Below are positions 1 to 6,595 of a stretch of 32,165 bases of DNA, piece after piece. This stretch comes from Myxococcota bacterium (GTDB lineage Bacteria; Myxococcota_A; Polyangia; JAAYKL01), in NCBI GenBank assembly GCA_025453525.1, contig JALOQD010000010.1, positions 1-32,165 on the forward strand, in the 5' to 3' direction. Positions within the stretch are counted from its first letter, which is position 1; each line of letters begins with the position of its first letter. The notes below the pieces were generated by a model, which did not search any database, had not been told where the DNA came from, and saw only the letters and a program-made list of their open reading frames with translations. The position numbers and the translations under genes are program-made.

Positions 1-1066
1 CTTTGACGAGCACATGGTCGATGACCGAGTTGACACCGCCGCTGTCCGCGCCGACGAGTGGATTGTCGAGACACCAAGTGCACTGGTGCGACGCGTCGTC
101 GATGTAGGGCTCGACGAGCCCGCCGCCGAGGAACAGTTGATAGTTCTCGGCGTATTCTGCGCTGACGTTGGCCGTGGCAGGACCGCAATTCATGTCGCCC
201 ATGAGCGCGACGCGGCCTGACGGGATTCTTTTCTCTTCGATGTACGGGAGCATCTCGGCGATCTGCGCGGCCCGCTCGGCCTCCCAGGATGCGTACTCTC
301 CGGCGTAAGCCGGCGAGGTGAGATTGGCGGTCAGGTGTGTACAGAAGACGTCGACGGTTTCGTCCAGCGCGTCGACGCGAGCGTGCAGGACCACGCGGCG
401 GTTGAGGAAGGACTTGAAGGTCAGGAATTCCGTCGCGGTAAGGGGGCGTTTGGAGAGCAGGAGCAACCCGTTGCGGCCGCCGTAGGCCATGGTGCCGCCA
501 CCCGAGCCGGAGCACGCGTCGAGGATTTCCTCGATCGTGCCGCCGAGGTTGGCGATGAGGCAGCTCGAGCACTCTGTCGAGAGGTTTCCGAACTCGGTCC
601 CGCAGTTCCCGAGCACACAGCCGGAGAGGTTCTCTGGGTCTACCCCGCCGCAGTGGGTTTCGACACATCCGCCGAGGGTTGCGGTCTCTTCTTCGCTGCA
701 CGCGGCGCCTGCGCCGCTGTCGGTGCCGAGGTCGGTGTCGCCCGAGTCGATGGGATCCTCTGCCGTGAGCTCATAGTAGTTGTAGGGGAAGGCCTCTGCC
801 GTTGCCTGTACGATTGCGTCGATGTGCTCGACCGCCCAGACTTCTTGCAGACACACGACGTCGGCCTGCAGAGTCGCCAGCGCCGATGCGATGAGCGGCG
901 CTCGATCGCTCGCATAATCGACAAAACCAGTTGCGAGGCCCGTGTTGAAGGTCGCGAGCGCGAGCTTGCCGGCATTTAGAACGCCCGGGCTTTCGTCCTC
1001 TGTGCAGCCCACGAGCATCAACGAAATACTGAGATAAAAGCAGTTTCGGACACACCAAATTCGCAT
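1..1066 (-). CDS. Lipoprotein of the endonuclease/exonuclease/phosphatase (DNase I-like) family, 3' end outside window
   Basis: This frame is missing from the ORF track because it has no stop inside the window; I read it by hand. It is open from an ATG at 1066 for about 355 codons to the left edge. An SD (AAGGAGAGAGG) lies just upstream. Residues 1-21 form a lipoprotein signal ending in a lipobox (LVGC). The fold motifs appear in order: an N-terminal TFNT strand, DVVCLQEVW (catalytic Glu), FCTHLTA, MGDMNCGP (GDxN) and, at the window edge, SVIDHVLV (the DH motif). This order is that of Mg-dependent phosphodiesterases or nucleases, so an exported, membrane-anchored phosphodiesterase is likely; the substrate is unknown. 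Residues about 123-185 are an insertion with eight cysteines that is not part of the standard fold. It is divergently transcribed from the next gene. Confidence 0.88.
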   Translation of the reverse strand, partial: MRIWCVRNCFYLSISLMLVGCTEDESPGVLNAGKLALATFNTGLATGFVDYASDRAPLIASALATLQADVVCLQEVWAVEHIDAIVQATAEAFPYNYYELTAEDPIDSGDTDLGTDSGAGAACSEEETATLGGCVETHCGGVDPENLSGCVLGNCGTEFGNLSTECSSCLIANLGGTIEEILDACSGSGGGTMAYGGRNGLLLLSKRPLTATEFLTFKSFLNRRVVLHARVDALDETVDVFCTHLTANLTSPAYAGEYASWEAERAAQIAEMLPYIEEKRIPSGRVALMGDMNCGPATANVSAEYAENYQLFLGGGLVEPYIDDASHQCTWCLDNPLVGADSGGVNSVIDHVLVK

Positions 1067-1497
1067 GAACCTCTCTCCTTCTTTTTGTGCGGAGAGTTTA
1101 GGAAGGATAAAGATCCTAGAACCTTCCCGCCCTCAGCGCCTTTCATCCCGGTGTCAGTCGACTCCCAACGCGTCGCCGAAACGCCCCAAATGGCGTCCGA
1201 GCGTTCCGTATAGGTCTCTCCAAGTCATCATTTGGGCAACGACGGTAGCAGAAAAGACGAGTCTGCGCCTCCTGGAAAAGGTGCGGGATGCGGACTTGAG
1301 AACGCACGGGCGCCAGGGACCCCAAGGCCTGCCTCGCTGCGTTGTGGGGCGAGACCGATAACGCGCTGTCGGCTCGAGAAGAATCGGCTTGCATCTGGCA
1401 GGGCATATGTTACCGATGCGCCGGTCATTCACAGGGCCAGGGTCCCTGGCCGGCGGATGAACCCGGACTCATAAACCGAGATGGGCAAGGTGATCGC
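1067..1497. promoter_or_regulatory. Divergent intergenic region, no gene seen
   Basis: This 431-base gap separates two divergent genes, so it should hold both promoters. I found no convincing -35/-10 pair. Near the lipoprotein side is an inverted repeat GGAAGG/CCTTCC (1101-1106 and 1122-1127) with a 15-base loop. It would lie in the 5' leader of the lipoprotein mRNA. The short ORFs in the track here have no SD and no recognisable protein character. The track extends the following membrane protein upstream to 1342, but that extension is not hydrophobic and not family-like. Confidence 0.5.
1435..1451. repeat. Perfect 17-base palindrome, possible operator
   Basis: GGCCAGGGTCCCTGGCC has 8-base arms around one central base. 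It lies 46 bases upstream of the start codon of the COG2426-like membrane protein. With no loop it is better suited to a dimeric DNA-binding protein than to an RNA hairpin. No regulator is known. Confidence 0.4.
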
Positions 1498-1995
1498 ATG
1501 GCCGAGTCGGTCTTCGAATTCTTCAGGGGCATCTTTGGCGCCGAAGCAGCCGTGTTCATCATTTCGATGCTGCCGATCATCGAATTGCGCGGCGCCATCC
1601 CAGTCGCCGCCGCTCTAAAGCTCCCAATGCTCGAGGCCTATGGGATCGCAGTCGCGGGGAACATGCTGCCGGTCCCCTTCATCTTGTTGTTCATTCGGTA
1701 CATCCTCGATTGGATGCGAACAGTGCCCTCTTTCTCGGGATTCGTCGGTTTTCTCGATCGCAAAATCGAGAAGAACCTCAAAAAATACCCCAACCTCACC
1801 TTCTGGGGGCTCGCGATCTTTGTCGCTGTCCCTCTGCCGGGAACCGGGGCCTGGACCGGTGCTCTGTTGGCCAGCTTCATTGAAATGAAGTTCGCCAAGG
1901 CCATGCTCGCGAACCTACTCGGCGTGCTGATCGCCGGGATCATCGTAACGGCCATCGCCTACGGCTTGGTTTCGTTTTTGGGCGTCGTCGGTTAA
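1498..1995 (+). CDS. Small multidrug export-like membrane protein (COG2426 / PF06695 type)
   Basis: This is a 165-residue integral membrane protein. I start it at the ATG at 1498 (MAESVFEFF) rather than at 1342 as in the track, because the upstream extension is polar and not family-like. The sequence has the two re-entrant style motifs typical of this family: an early LPIIELRGAIP motif and, near residue 110, PLPGTGAWTGAL. About four hydrophobic stretches cover most of the length, with a charged loop (DRKIEKNLKKYP) in the middle. The family name 'small multidrug export' is historical and a transport substrate has not been firmly established. The gene converges on the AMP ligase gene with only 15 bases between the stop codons. 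Confidence 0.85.
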   Translation: MAESVFEFFRGIFGAEAAVFIISMLPIIELRGAIPVAAALKLPMLEAYGIAVAGNMLPVPFILLFIRYILDWMRTVPSFSGFVGFLDRKIEKNLKKYPNLTFWGLAIFVAVPLPGTGAWTGALLASFIEMKFAKAMLANLLGVLIAGIIVTAIAYGLVSFLGVVG

Positions 1996-2010
1996 AGGCG
2001 CATTCGCGTC

Positions 2011-3534
2011 CTACGGGCTCACGCTCTTGCCCTTGCCGTCTTCGAGGATGAGGGCGCGCACGGCGCGGCGAGCAACTTTGCCGGTCGGCAGGCGCGGGAG
2101 CTCGTCGACGAAAACGATTTTTTGTGGGATGCGCGACTTGAGCAGCTTGCCTTGGCAGAGCCGCTGCAACTCGCGCTTGTTCAGCGCGCTGTCGGTCGAA
2201 ATGACCGCTGCCGCAACGTTTTCGCCGAGCCGCTCGTCGGGCACGCCGACCACGCACACCTCGCGCACCCGACCGGTCTCGAGCAACACGCGCTCGACCT
2301 CGGCGATGCTGATGTTCTCTCCGGCCTTGATGATGATGTCCTTGATCCGGTCCGTTACGTGCAACAGCCCGTCTGCGTCGACGAGACCCAAGTCGCCGCT
2401 TGCGAGCCAGTCGTTCTCGCCGTGCTCGGGCTGACCGAGATAGCCGGTCAAGAGGTGCGCGCCGCGGAAGCAGAGCTCCCCTTCCTCACCTGGCCCGGCA
2501 AGGACGTCGCCACAGCGGACCGCGACCTCGATGGTCGGGACAGGTCGCCCGGCATGAACCCGTGGTCTCCCGTCCGACGCGCGCAGTGGCGCCAGCGAGA
2601 TGCCGCCGGTCGTTTCGGTCATTCCAAACGAGAGGAAAATGGTCTCGAGCCCGAGCGCGCGCTCGATTTCGAGGAGCTGCGCCAGCCGGCATGGGCTGCC
2701 GCCGACGAGGATGCGGCGGAAAGAGCGCAGGTCGTAGCGCGCTAGCCCCGGGCAGCTCGAAAGGCCGAGGAACAGCTCGGGCGGACCAAAGCTGATAGTG
2801 GCTCTGTAACGCACGATCGCCTCGAGCATCGTGGTCGCAGCAAACGCGGGGAGCAGCACAGCGCCGCTTTGGGTGGAAAGCGCAAGCAGGCACGTCACGA
2901 CGCCGAAGACGTGGTGCATCGGCGCCTGCAGTAGGAAGACCTCGTCGCGCGGCTCGATGCCGGCAGTGAGGCCAGCGACGGAAGCGACCAAACCGCGGTG
3001 ACTCAGCCGCACTCCCTTGGGCCGACCGGACGAGCCAGAGGTGAACAGGACCAGGGCATCGAGTGTGGCGTCGACGTGGAATTGTTCGCAGTCCCTTGGG
3101 TCAAAGGGAGGGATAGGGGCTCCACCTGGAAGAGGACTGGGGTGCACGCTTCTCGAGCCGCAAAGGGAGATTCTGGCGATTTGTGGCGCGACCTCGGCCG
3201 ATATTTCAGTGCCGTGCAGGTCGATGATCCCCACTGCTTGCAGCTCATCAATGCAGAACGAGAGCTCTTCGGGCAGCGCATAGGGGTTGAGCGCTGCCGG
3301 CACCGCTTGCGCGAACCAGGCGCCGAGCAGTGCCTCGATCCATTCGCGGCTGGTCGGCAGGTTAAGCGCGATATGGCAGCCTGGTCGAAACCCTGGTAGC
3401 TGGCGGATCGCCTGAGCCACCGCGCCCGCACCGGACATCAACTCCGCGGTGCAAAACGCCTCTTCGTTCGGCAGGCTCCACAGCCGCTTCGAGCTCGTGA
3501 CCGCGATCTGCGCGACAATCGTGGGAGCACTCAT
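2011..3534 (-). CDS. AMP-dependent acyl-CoA/acyl-ACP synthetase (ANL superfamily)
   Basis: This 507-residue enzyme activates a carboxylic acid with ATP to an acyl-adenylate and passes it to a thiol, here probably the carrier protein encoded just upstream. The P-loop TSGSSGRPKG is at residues 165-174. A central FLSFGMTETTG motif, SGDLGLVDADG, the hinge and A8 region (IKAGENISIAEVERVL) and the C-terminal catalytic lysine in RLPTGKVARR (about K486) are all present, so both subdomains are complete. Its ATG overlaps the carrier-protein stop codon by four bases, which implies translational coupling. The acid substrate cannot be read from sequence; a fatty acid or aryl acid is possible. It is the last gene of a three-gene minus-strand operon in the biosynthetic locus. 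Confidence 0.92.
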   Translation of the reverse strand: MSAPTIVAQIAVTSSKRLWSLPNEEAFCTAELMSGAGAVAQAIRQLPGFRPGCHIALNLPTSREWIEALLGAWFAQAVPAALNPYALPEELSFCIDELQAVGIIDLHGTEISAEVAPQIARISLCGSRSVHPSPLPGGAPIPPFDPRDCEQFHVDATLDALVLFTSGSSGRPKGVRLSHRGLVASVAGLTAGIEPRDEVFLLQAPMHHVFGVVTCLLALSTQSGAVLLPAFAATTMLEAIVRYRATISFGPPELFLGLSSCPGLARYDLRSFRRILVGGSPCRLAQLLEIERALGLETIFLSFGMTETTGGISLAPLRASDGRPRVHAGRPVPTIEVAVRCGDVLAGPGEEGELCFRGAHLLTGYLGQPEHGENDWLASGDLGLVDADGLLHVTDRIKDIIIKAGENISIAEVERVLLETGRVREVCVVGVPDERLGENVAAAVISTDSALNKRELQRLCQGKLLKSRIPQKIVFVDELPRLPTGKVARRAVRALILEDGKGKSVSP

Positions 3535-3779
3535 CGCGGCGCGAGCTTCACCGAGATCGCGCGGGCCATGTCGCCGACGTTTTTAAAGGTCGCGGCCTCG
3601 GCCTGCGGGATTTCGACACCGAAGCGCTGCTCAATGCTGTGGAGCAACTGCACATGGTTGAGCGAATCCCACTCGATGATCGCCTCTGCGGTGGTGGCCT
3701 CGGTCAGCTCGATGTCATCGGCGTCGAGCACCTCGCGGAAGACCGGCACCATCGCGTCTATGATTTCTTGAACTGTCAT
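3531..3779 (-). CDS. Free-standing acyl carrier protein
   Basis: This 82-residue acidic protein has the carrier-protein four-helix pattern and the phosphopantetheine attachment motif DSL (WDSLNHVQLL, Ser39). It starts MTVQEIIDAM behind a good SD (GGAAGGAAG). It overlaps both neighbours: its ATG overlaps the acyltransferase stop codon, and its own stop overlaps the ligase start. That points to fixed stoichiometry with a dedicated acyl-loading ligase. It needs a phosphopantetheinyl transferase, and none is encoded in this window. It is a specialised carrier rather than the housekeeping AcpP, because no fatty-acid synthesis genes are nearby. It could carry an acyl or aminoacyl group. Confidence 0.92.
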   Translation of the reverse strand: MTVQEIIDAMVPVFREVLDADDIELTEATTAEAIIEWDSLNHVQLLHSIEQRFGVEIPQAEAATFKNVGDMARAISVKLAPR

Positions 3780-5062
3780 TTCGCTTCCTTCCCTATTGGG
3801 TCACGCGAGCTGAACAGCCCGCGCAGTACCCTGAGCAGGTCATCGCCAAAGGTCGCGCCGAGCGAGGCGGTGTCCCATGTGACGTTGAGCGCGACCTGTT
3901 TGTTGAACTCCACCACGTTGAAGTTGCTGAGCGCGTATCCAACCGGTTCGATGTTGGCGGTCACTTTGAGCGCGCCTGAGAAAGCGGAATCGACGTGCAG
4001 CTTGCCGTCGAGGAAGACGTAAGAGATGTAGTGCTGCACCCCGCGGGTCGAGCGCGGAAAGATCCAGCGGACGAGCGCGAGCGGCAAGGAGGAGACGAGG
4101 ACGCTGCGGAGAAGAAAGGCATACCGGTTCCAGGGCTGCGCGTACCGCTCGGTGAGTCGGTTGAACAGCTCACGGCTTTGCTCCAGCGTGGATCGGCCAG
4201 CCCGGCGTGGAAATACGAGCGGCATAGAGCGAAAGCAGTTGTTGACCGTCGGCAGCTCTGGCGTGTTGTCGTAGATAACATTGAACACCCGCGCCAGTTG
4301 TGGCGGGGCGACGAGGCGATAGGCATGGAGCGCGGCGACCTGCAAGAGCAGGCTGCGCGACAAAGCGAGCCCACGGCGGGCGGCATTGAGCGCTTTGAGC
4401 TCGCCCTCGTCGAGAAAGACTGTCGCGATGTCCATCCTCCCTTTCCGGGGTGAGGTGAACGCAAACGACCGCGCCATCTCGCCGACCTCGCACCACAATG
4501 ATCGAAAAACGTTACGTGCGCTGTGTACGTGTTGCCGCCAAAGGTCGCGGTAGCTGACAAAGACGAGCTCCTCTGGCGGCGCCTTGCCGTTTTGCGGCCC
4601 GAGGACGCGACCGAGCACGAAGGCGGCGATCTTGGAGTCGCCAGCAAAATGCGGGATGAGAAGGAACAAGGAGCGCGAGCCGTCCGGTTTGTCGATCAGC
4701 CACGCATGGACCAGTGCGTTGCCGAACGAGTACGGCTCGCTGAGGCAGGTGACATAGAAGTTGCGTAGCTCGCGTTCGCTGGTAAAGAAGCGCGTGTCGA
4801 CGCGGGGCGATCGGTCGCCGGCTGGATCGACCAAAAAGACGGCCGGGTAGCGCTCCATCACCTCGGCGAGCGCGCTGCGCACTCGCTCCTCGGAACCCGT
4901 ATCGGCCGCGCACTCGAAGCTGCCGGCGAAGCGGTACAGACCATCTGCGAGCCGCGAATGGCTGTAGAAGATCGTGTCCACTTCATTGAGCTGCCGTCCG
5001 CTTTTGAGTCGCACGCGCCAACCCTTCTTGAGCGACTGAAGATTGCGCGCGTTTAGTACCAC
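3776..5062 (-). CDS. Condensation-domain-like acyltransferase (CoA-dependent acyltransferase superfamily)
   Basis: This 428-residue protein begins with GTG at 5062, and no SD is obvious. At residues 137-142 it has PHFAGD. This aligns with the HHxxxD motif of NRPS condensation domains and wax-ester/DGAT acyltransferases: the second His (H138) and the Asp (D142) are kept, while the first His is Pro. The surrounding hydrophobic strand (SLFLLIPHFAGDS), a late LSNFNVVEF strand and the overall length also fit one condensation-type domain with two chloramphenicol-acetyltransferase-like lobes. I infer that it joins an acyl group from the adjacent ACP to an amine or alcohol. The similarity is remote, so confidence in the fold is moderate and in the substrate nil. 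It is the first gene of the minus-strand operon, divergent from the methyltransferase. Confidence 0.65.
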   Translation of the reverse strand: MVLNARNLQSLKKGWRVRLKSGRQLNEVDTIFYSHSRLADGLYRFAGSFECAADTGSEERVRSALAEVMERYPAVFLVDPAGDRSPRVDTRFFTSERELRNFYVTCLSEPYSFGNALVHAWLIDKPDGSRSLFLLIPHFAGDSKIAAFVLGRVLGPQNGKAPPEELVFVSYRDLWRQHVHSARNVFRSLWCEVGEMARSFAFTSPRKGRMDIATVFLDEGELKALNAARRGLALSRSLLLQVAALHAYRLVAPPQLARVFNVIYDNTPELPTVNNCFRSMPLVFPRRAGRSTLEQSRELFNRLTERYAQPWNRYAFLLRSVLVSSLPLALVRWIFPRSTRGVQHYISYVFLDGKLHVDSAFSGALKVTANIEPVGYALSNFNVVEFNKQVALNVTWDTASLGATFGDDLLRVLRGLFSSRDPIGKEAK

Positions 5063-5137
5063 AGAAGGTCATGGACGCGCCAGCCGAGTTGCATACTCAA
5101 TGGTTGCGCGCAGGGCAGCGGTCGCATACGCTCGGCC
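5063..5137. promoter_or_regulatory. Divergent control region of the biosynthetic locus
   Basis: Only 75 bases separate the two divergent start codons, so promoters for both arms must overlap here or lie inside the coding ends. The region has an inverted pair GCCGAG (5083-5088) / CTCGGC (5131-5136), with GCATAC on the inner side of each copy. A shared operator is plausible. I found no convincing sigma-70 hexamers. Confidence 0.4.
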
Positions 5138-6505
5138 ATGCCTCCATTTCAACACCACATCTTCGTCTGTTCCACTGTGCGAAAGGACGGCGCGCCCTGC
5201 TGCGACCATGGGGAAGGCGGGGCACTCGTCGAGGTGCTGCGTGCGCAGGTGCAGCAGGCAGGAAAGAGCAACACGATCGCGGTCACGCCCTGTGGCTGTC
5301 TTGGTCTCTGCCGGCGCGGGCCAAACGTTGTCGTCTACCCGGCGGGCCGCTGGTTCACCGCGGTCCGGAGCGACGAGGCGGCGGCGATCGTGGCCGAGGT
5401 CGAGGGCGCAAACTTCTCCACTGTCGAGCGGCCTGATCCCGACTCGGACACCATCCGCGCGGAGATCTCCCTTGCCCGCGCTCGGCAGCGAAAGCTGCGT
5501 GACGCTCGTGACCGCGTCGGAGTCATGCCCGAGCCATTAGAAGAGCTGCTGCGAAGCTACCAGGGGAGCCGCGTGGTGCTGACCGCGGTCGAGCTCGACC
5601 TGTTCAGCGCCGTGGGCGAGGGCGCGGCGGGCGTCGAGATCGCCCAGCGGATCGGGGCCTCGCCGACGGGGACGCTGCCTCTGCTCAACGCTCTGGTGGC
5701 GCTCGGATTGCTCGAAAAGGAGGCCGAACGCTTTCGCAACGCACCGCTAGCCGCGCGGTTTCTCACCGCCTTCGCACCGCACGACGCCCGCGCTGCGGTC
5801 CTGCACACCGCACAACTCTGGCAGCGTTGGAGCACGCTCACGGCAGCGGTCCGGGCCGGCGGCGGCGTGCGGCTCGAAGAAATGGCGGCGTTAGGCCCGG
5901 AGTGGACAGAGCCGTTCATTGCCGCAATGGACCGCAACGGGCGCGCCCGCGCTCCAGTGGTCATCCGCGCTTTGACGCTGGACGGGGTGACGAGAGTGCT
6001 CGACCTCGGCGGTGGCTCAGGGGCGTACGCCATCGCCTTTGCCGAGCGGCTGCCAGCAGCCGAGGTCACGGTGCTCGACGTCCCGGCTGTGACACCCTTG
6101 ACCCGACGTTACGCTGCCGCGAGCGGCGTGGGAAATCGCATCCACGTCATCGATGGCGATATCTCGCAGAAGAGCTACGGCTCGGGCTTCGACCTGGTTT
6201 TTGTCTCGGCGGTGTGTCACATGCTGTCGCCGCAGGAGAACGCGGCGCTGCTCGGCAAGTGCCGTGATGCGCTGCGGCCTGGCGGTCAGCTGGTGATTCA
6301 AGACTTCGTGCTCGATGACGACAAGACCAGCCCTCGAAGCGGGGCTCTATTTGCTCTCAACATGCTCGTCGGAACGCTTGGCGGGAGCACCTACAGCGGC
6401 GCCGAGTACCTCGATTGGATCAAGGCGGCTGGGTTCGAAGGCGGTGCGCTCGTCCGCTTACCGGGCCCGACGGGCCTCGTCGTTGCGAGGAGAGGCTGTC
6501 CATGA
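5138..6505 (+). CDS. [2Fe-2S] thioredoxin-like domain fused to a SAM-dependent methyltransferase
   Basis: This is a 455-residue two-domain protein. Residues 6-90 match the thioredoxin-like [2Fe-2S] ferredoxin family (COG3411 type): Cys11, Cys21/22, then CGCLGLCRRGP with Cys54 and Cys58, and a following NVVVYPAGRWF strand. Residues from about 130 to the end resemble the class of O-methyltransferases related to hydroxyneurosporene and plant caffeate methyltransferases (PF00891 type). There is a winged-helix dimerisation region first (GASPTGTLPLLNALVALGLL), then motif I LDLGGGSGAY near residue 287, an acidic residue after strand 2 (VTVLDVP), and LRPGGQLVIQDFVLDD. The expected reaction is methyl transfer from SAM to a hydroxyl. 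What the iron-sulfur domain does is unknown. It is the first gene of the plus-strand arm. Confidence 0.82.
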   Translation: MPPFQHHIFVCSTVRKDGAPCCDHGEGGALVEVLRAQVQQAGKSNTIAVTPCGCLGLCRRGPNVVVYPAGRWFTAVRSDEAAAIVAEVEGANFSTVERPDPDSDTIRAEISLARARQRKLRDARDRVGVMPEPLEELLRSYQGSRVVLTAVELDLFSAVGEGAAGVEIAQRIGASPTGTLPLLNALVALGLLEKEAERFRNAPLAARFLTAFAPHDARAAVLHTAQLWQRWSTLTAAVRAGGGVRLEEMAALGPEWTEPFIAAMDRNGRARAPVVIRALTLDGVTRVLDLGGGSGAYAIAFAERLPAAEVTVLDVPAVTPLTRRYAAASGVGNRIHVIDGDISQKSYGSGFDLVFVSAVCHMLSPQENAALLGKCRDALRPGGQLVIQDFVLDDDKTSPRSGALFALNMLVGTLGGSTYSGAEYLDWIKAAGFEGGALVRLPGPTGLVVARRGCP

Positions 6506-6595
6506 CGCGAATTCTGCCTGATGTGTAATAGTATGTAATCCATATAATCCAATATTATTGTTGCTAAAAAATGCGCACTTGGATAATGGTCACAC
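6506..6595 (+). promoter_or_regulatory. AT-rich spacer with tandem TAATCCA repeats and a candidate promoter
   Basis: This 90-base spacer is strikingly AT-rich inside GC-rich DNA. It holds two direct copies of TAATCCA (6536-6542 and 6545-6551), spaced 9 bases apart. A candidate promoter is TTGTTG (6558-6563) with an 18-base gap to GATAAT (6582-6587). If it is used, transcription would begin almost at the ATG at 6596, giving a leaderless or nearly leaderless mRNA; no SD precedes that ATG. So the oxoamine synthase and downstream genes may have their own control, separate from the methyltransferase. Confidence 0.45.

Noticed and set aside
335-979. 214-residue plus-strand ORF at the left edge
   Set aside because: Antisense of the DNase I-like lipoprotein, which has the full catalytic motif order on the minus strand.
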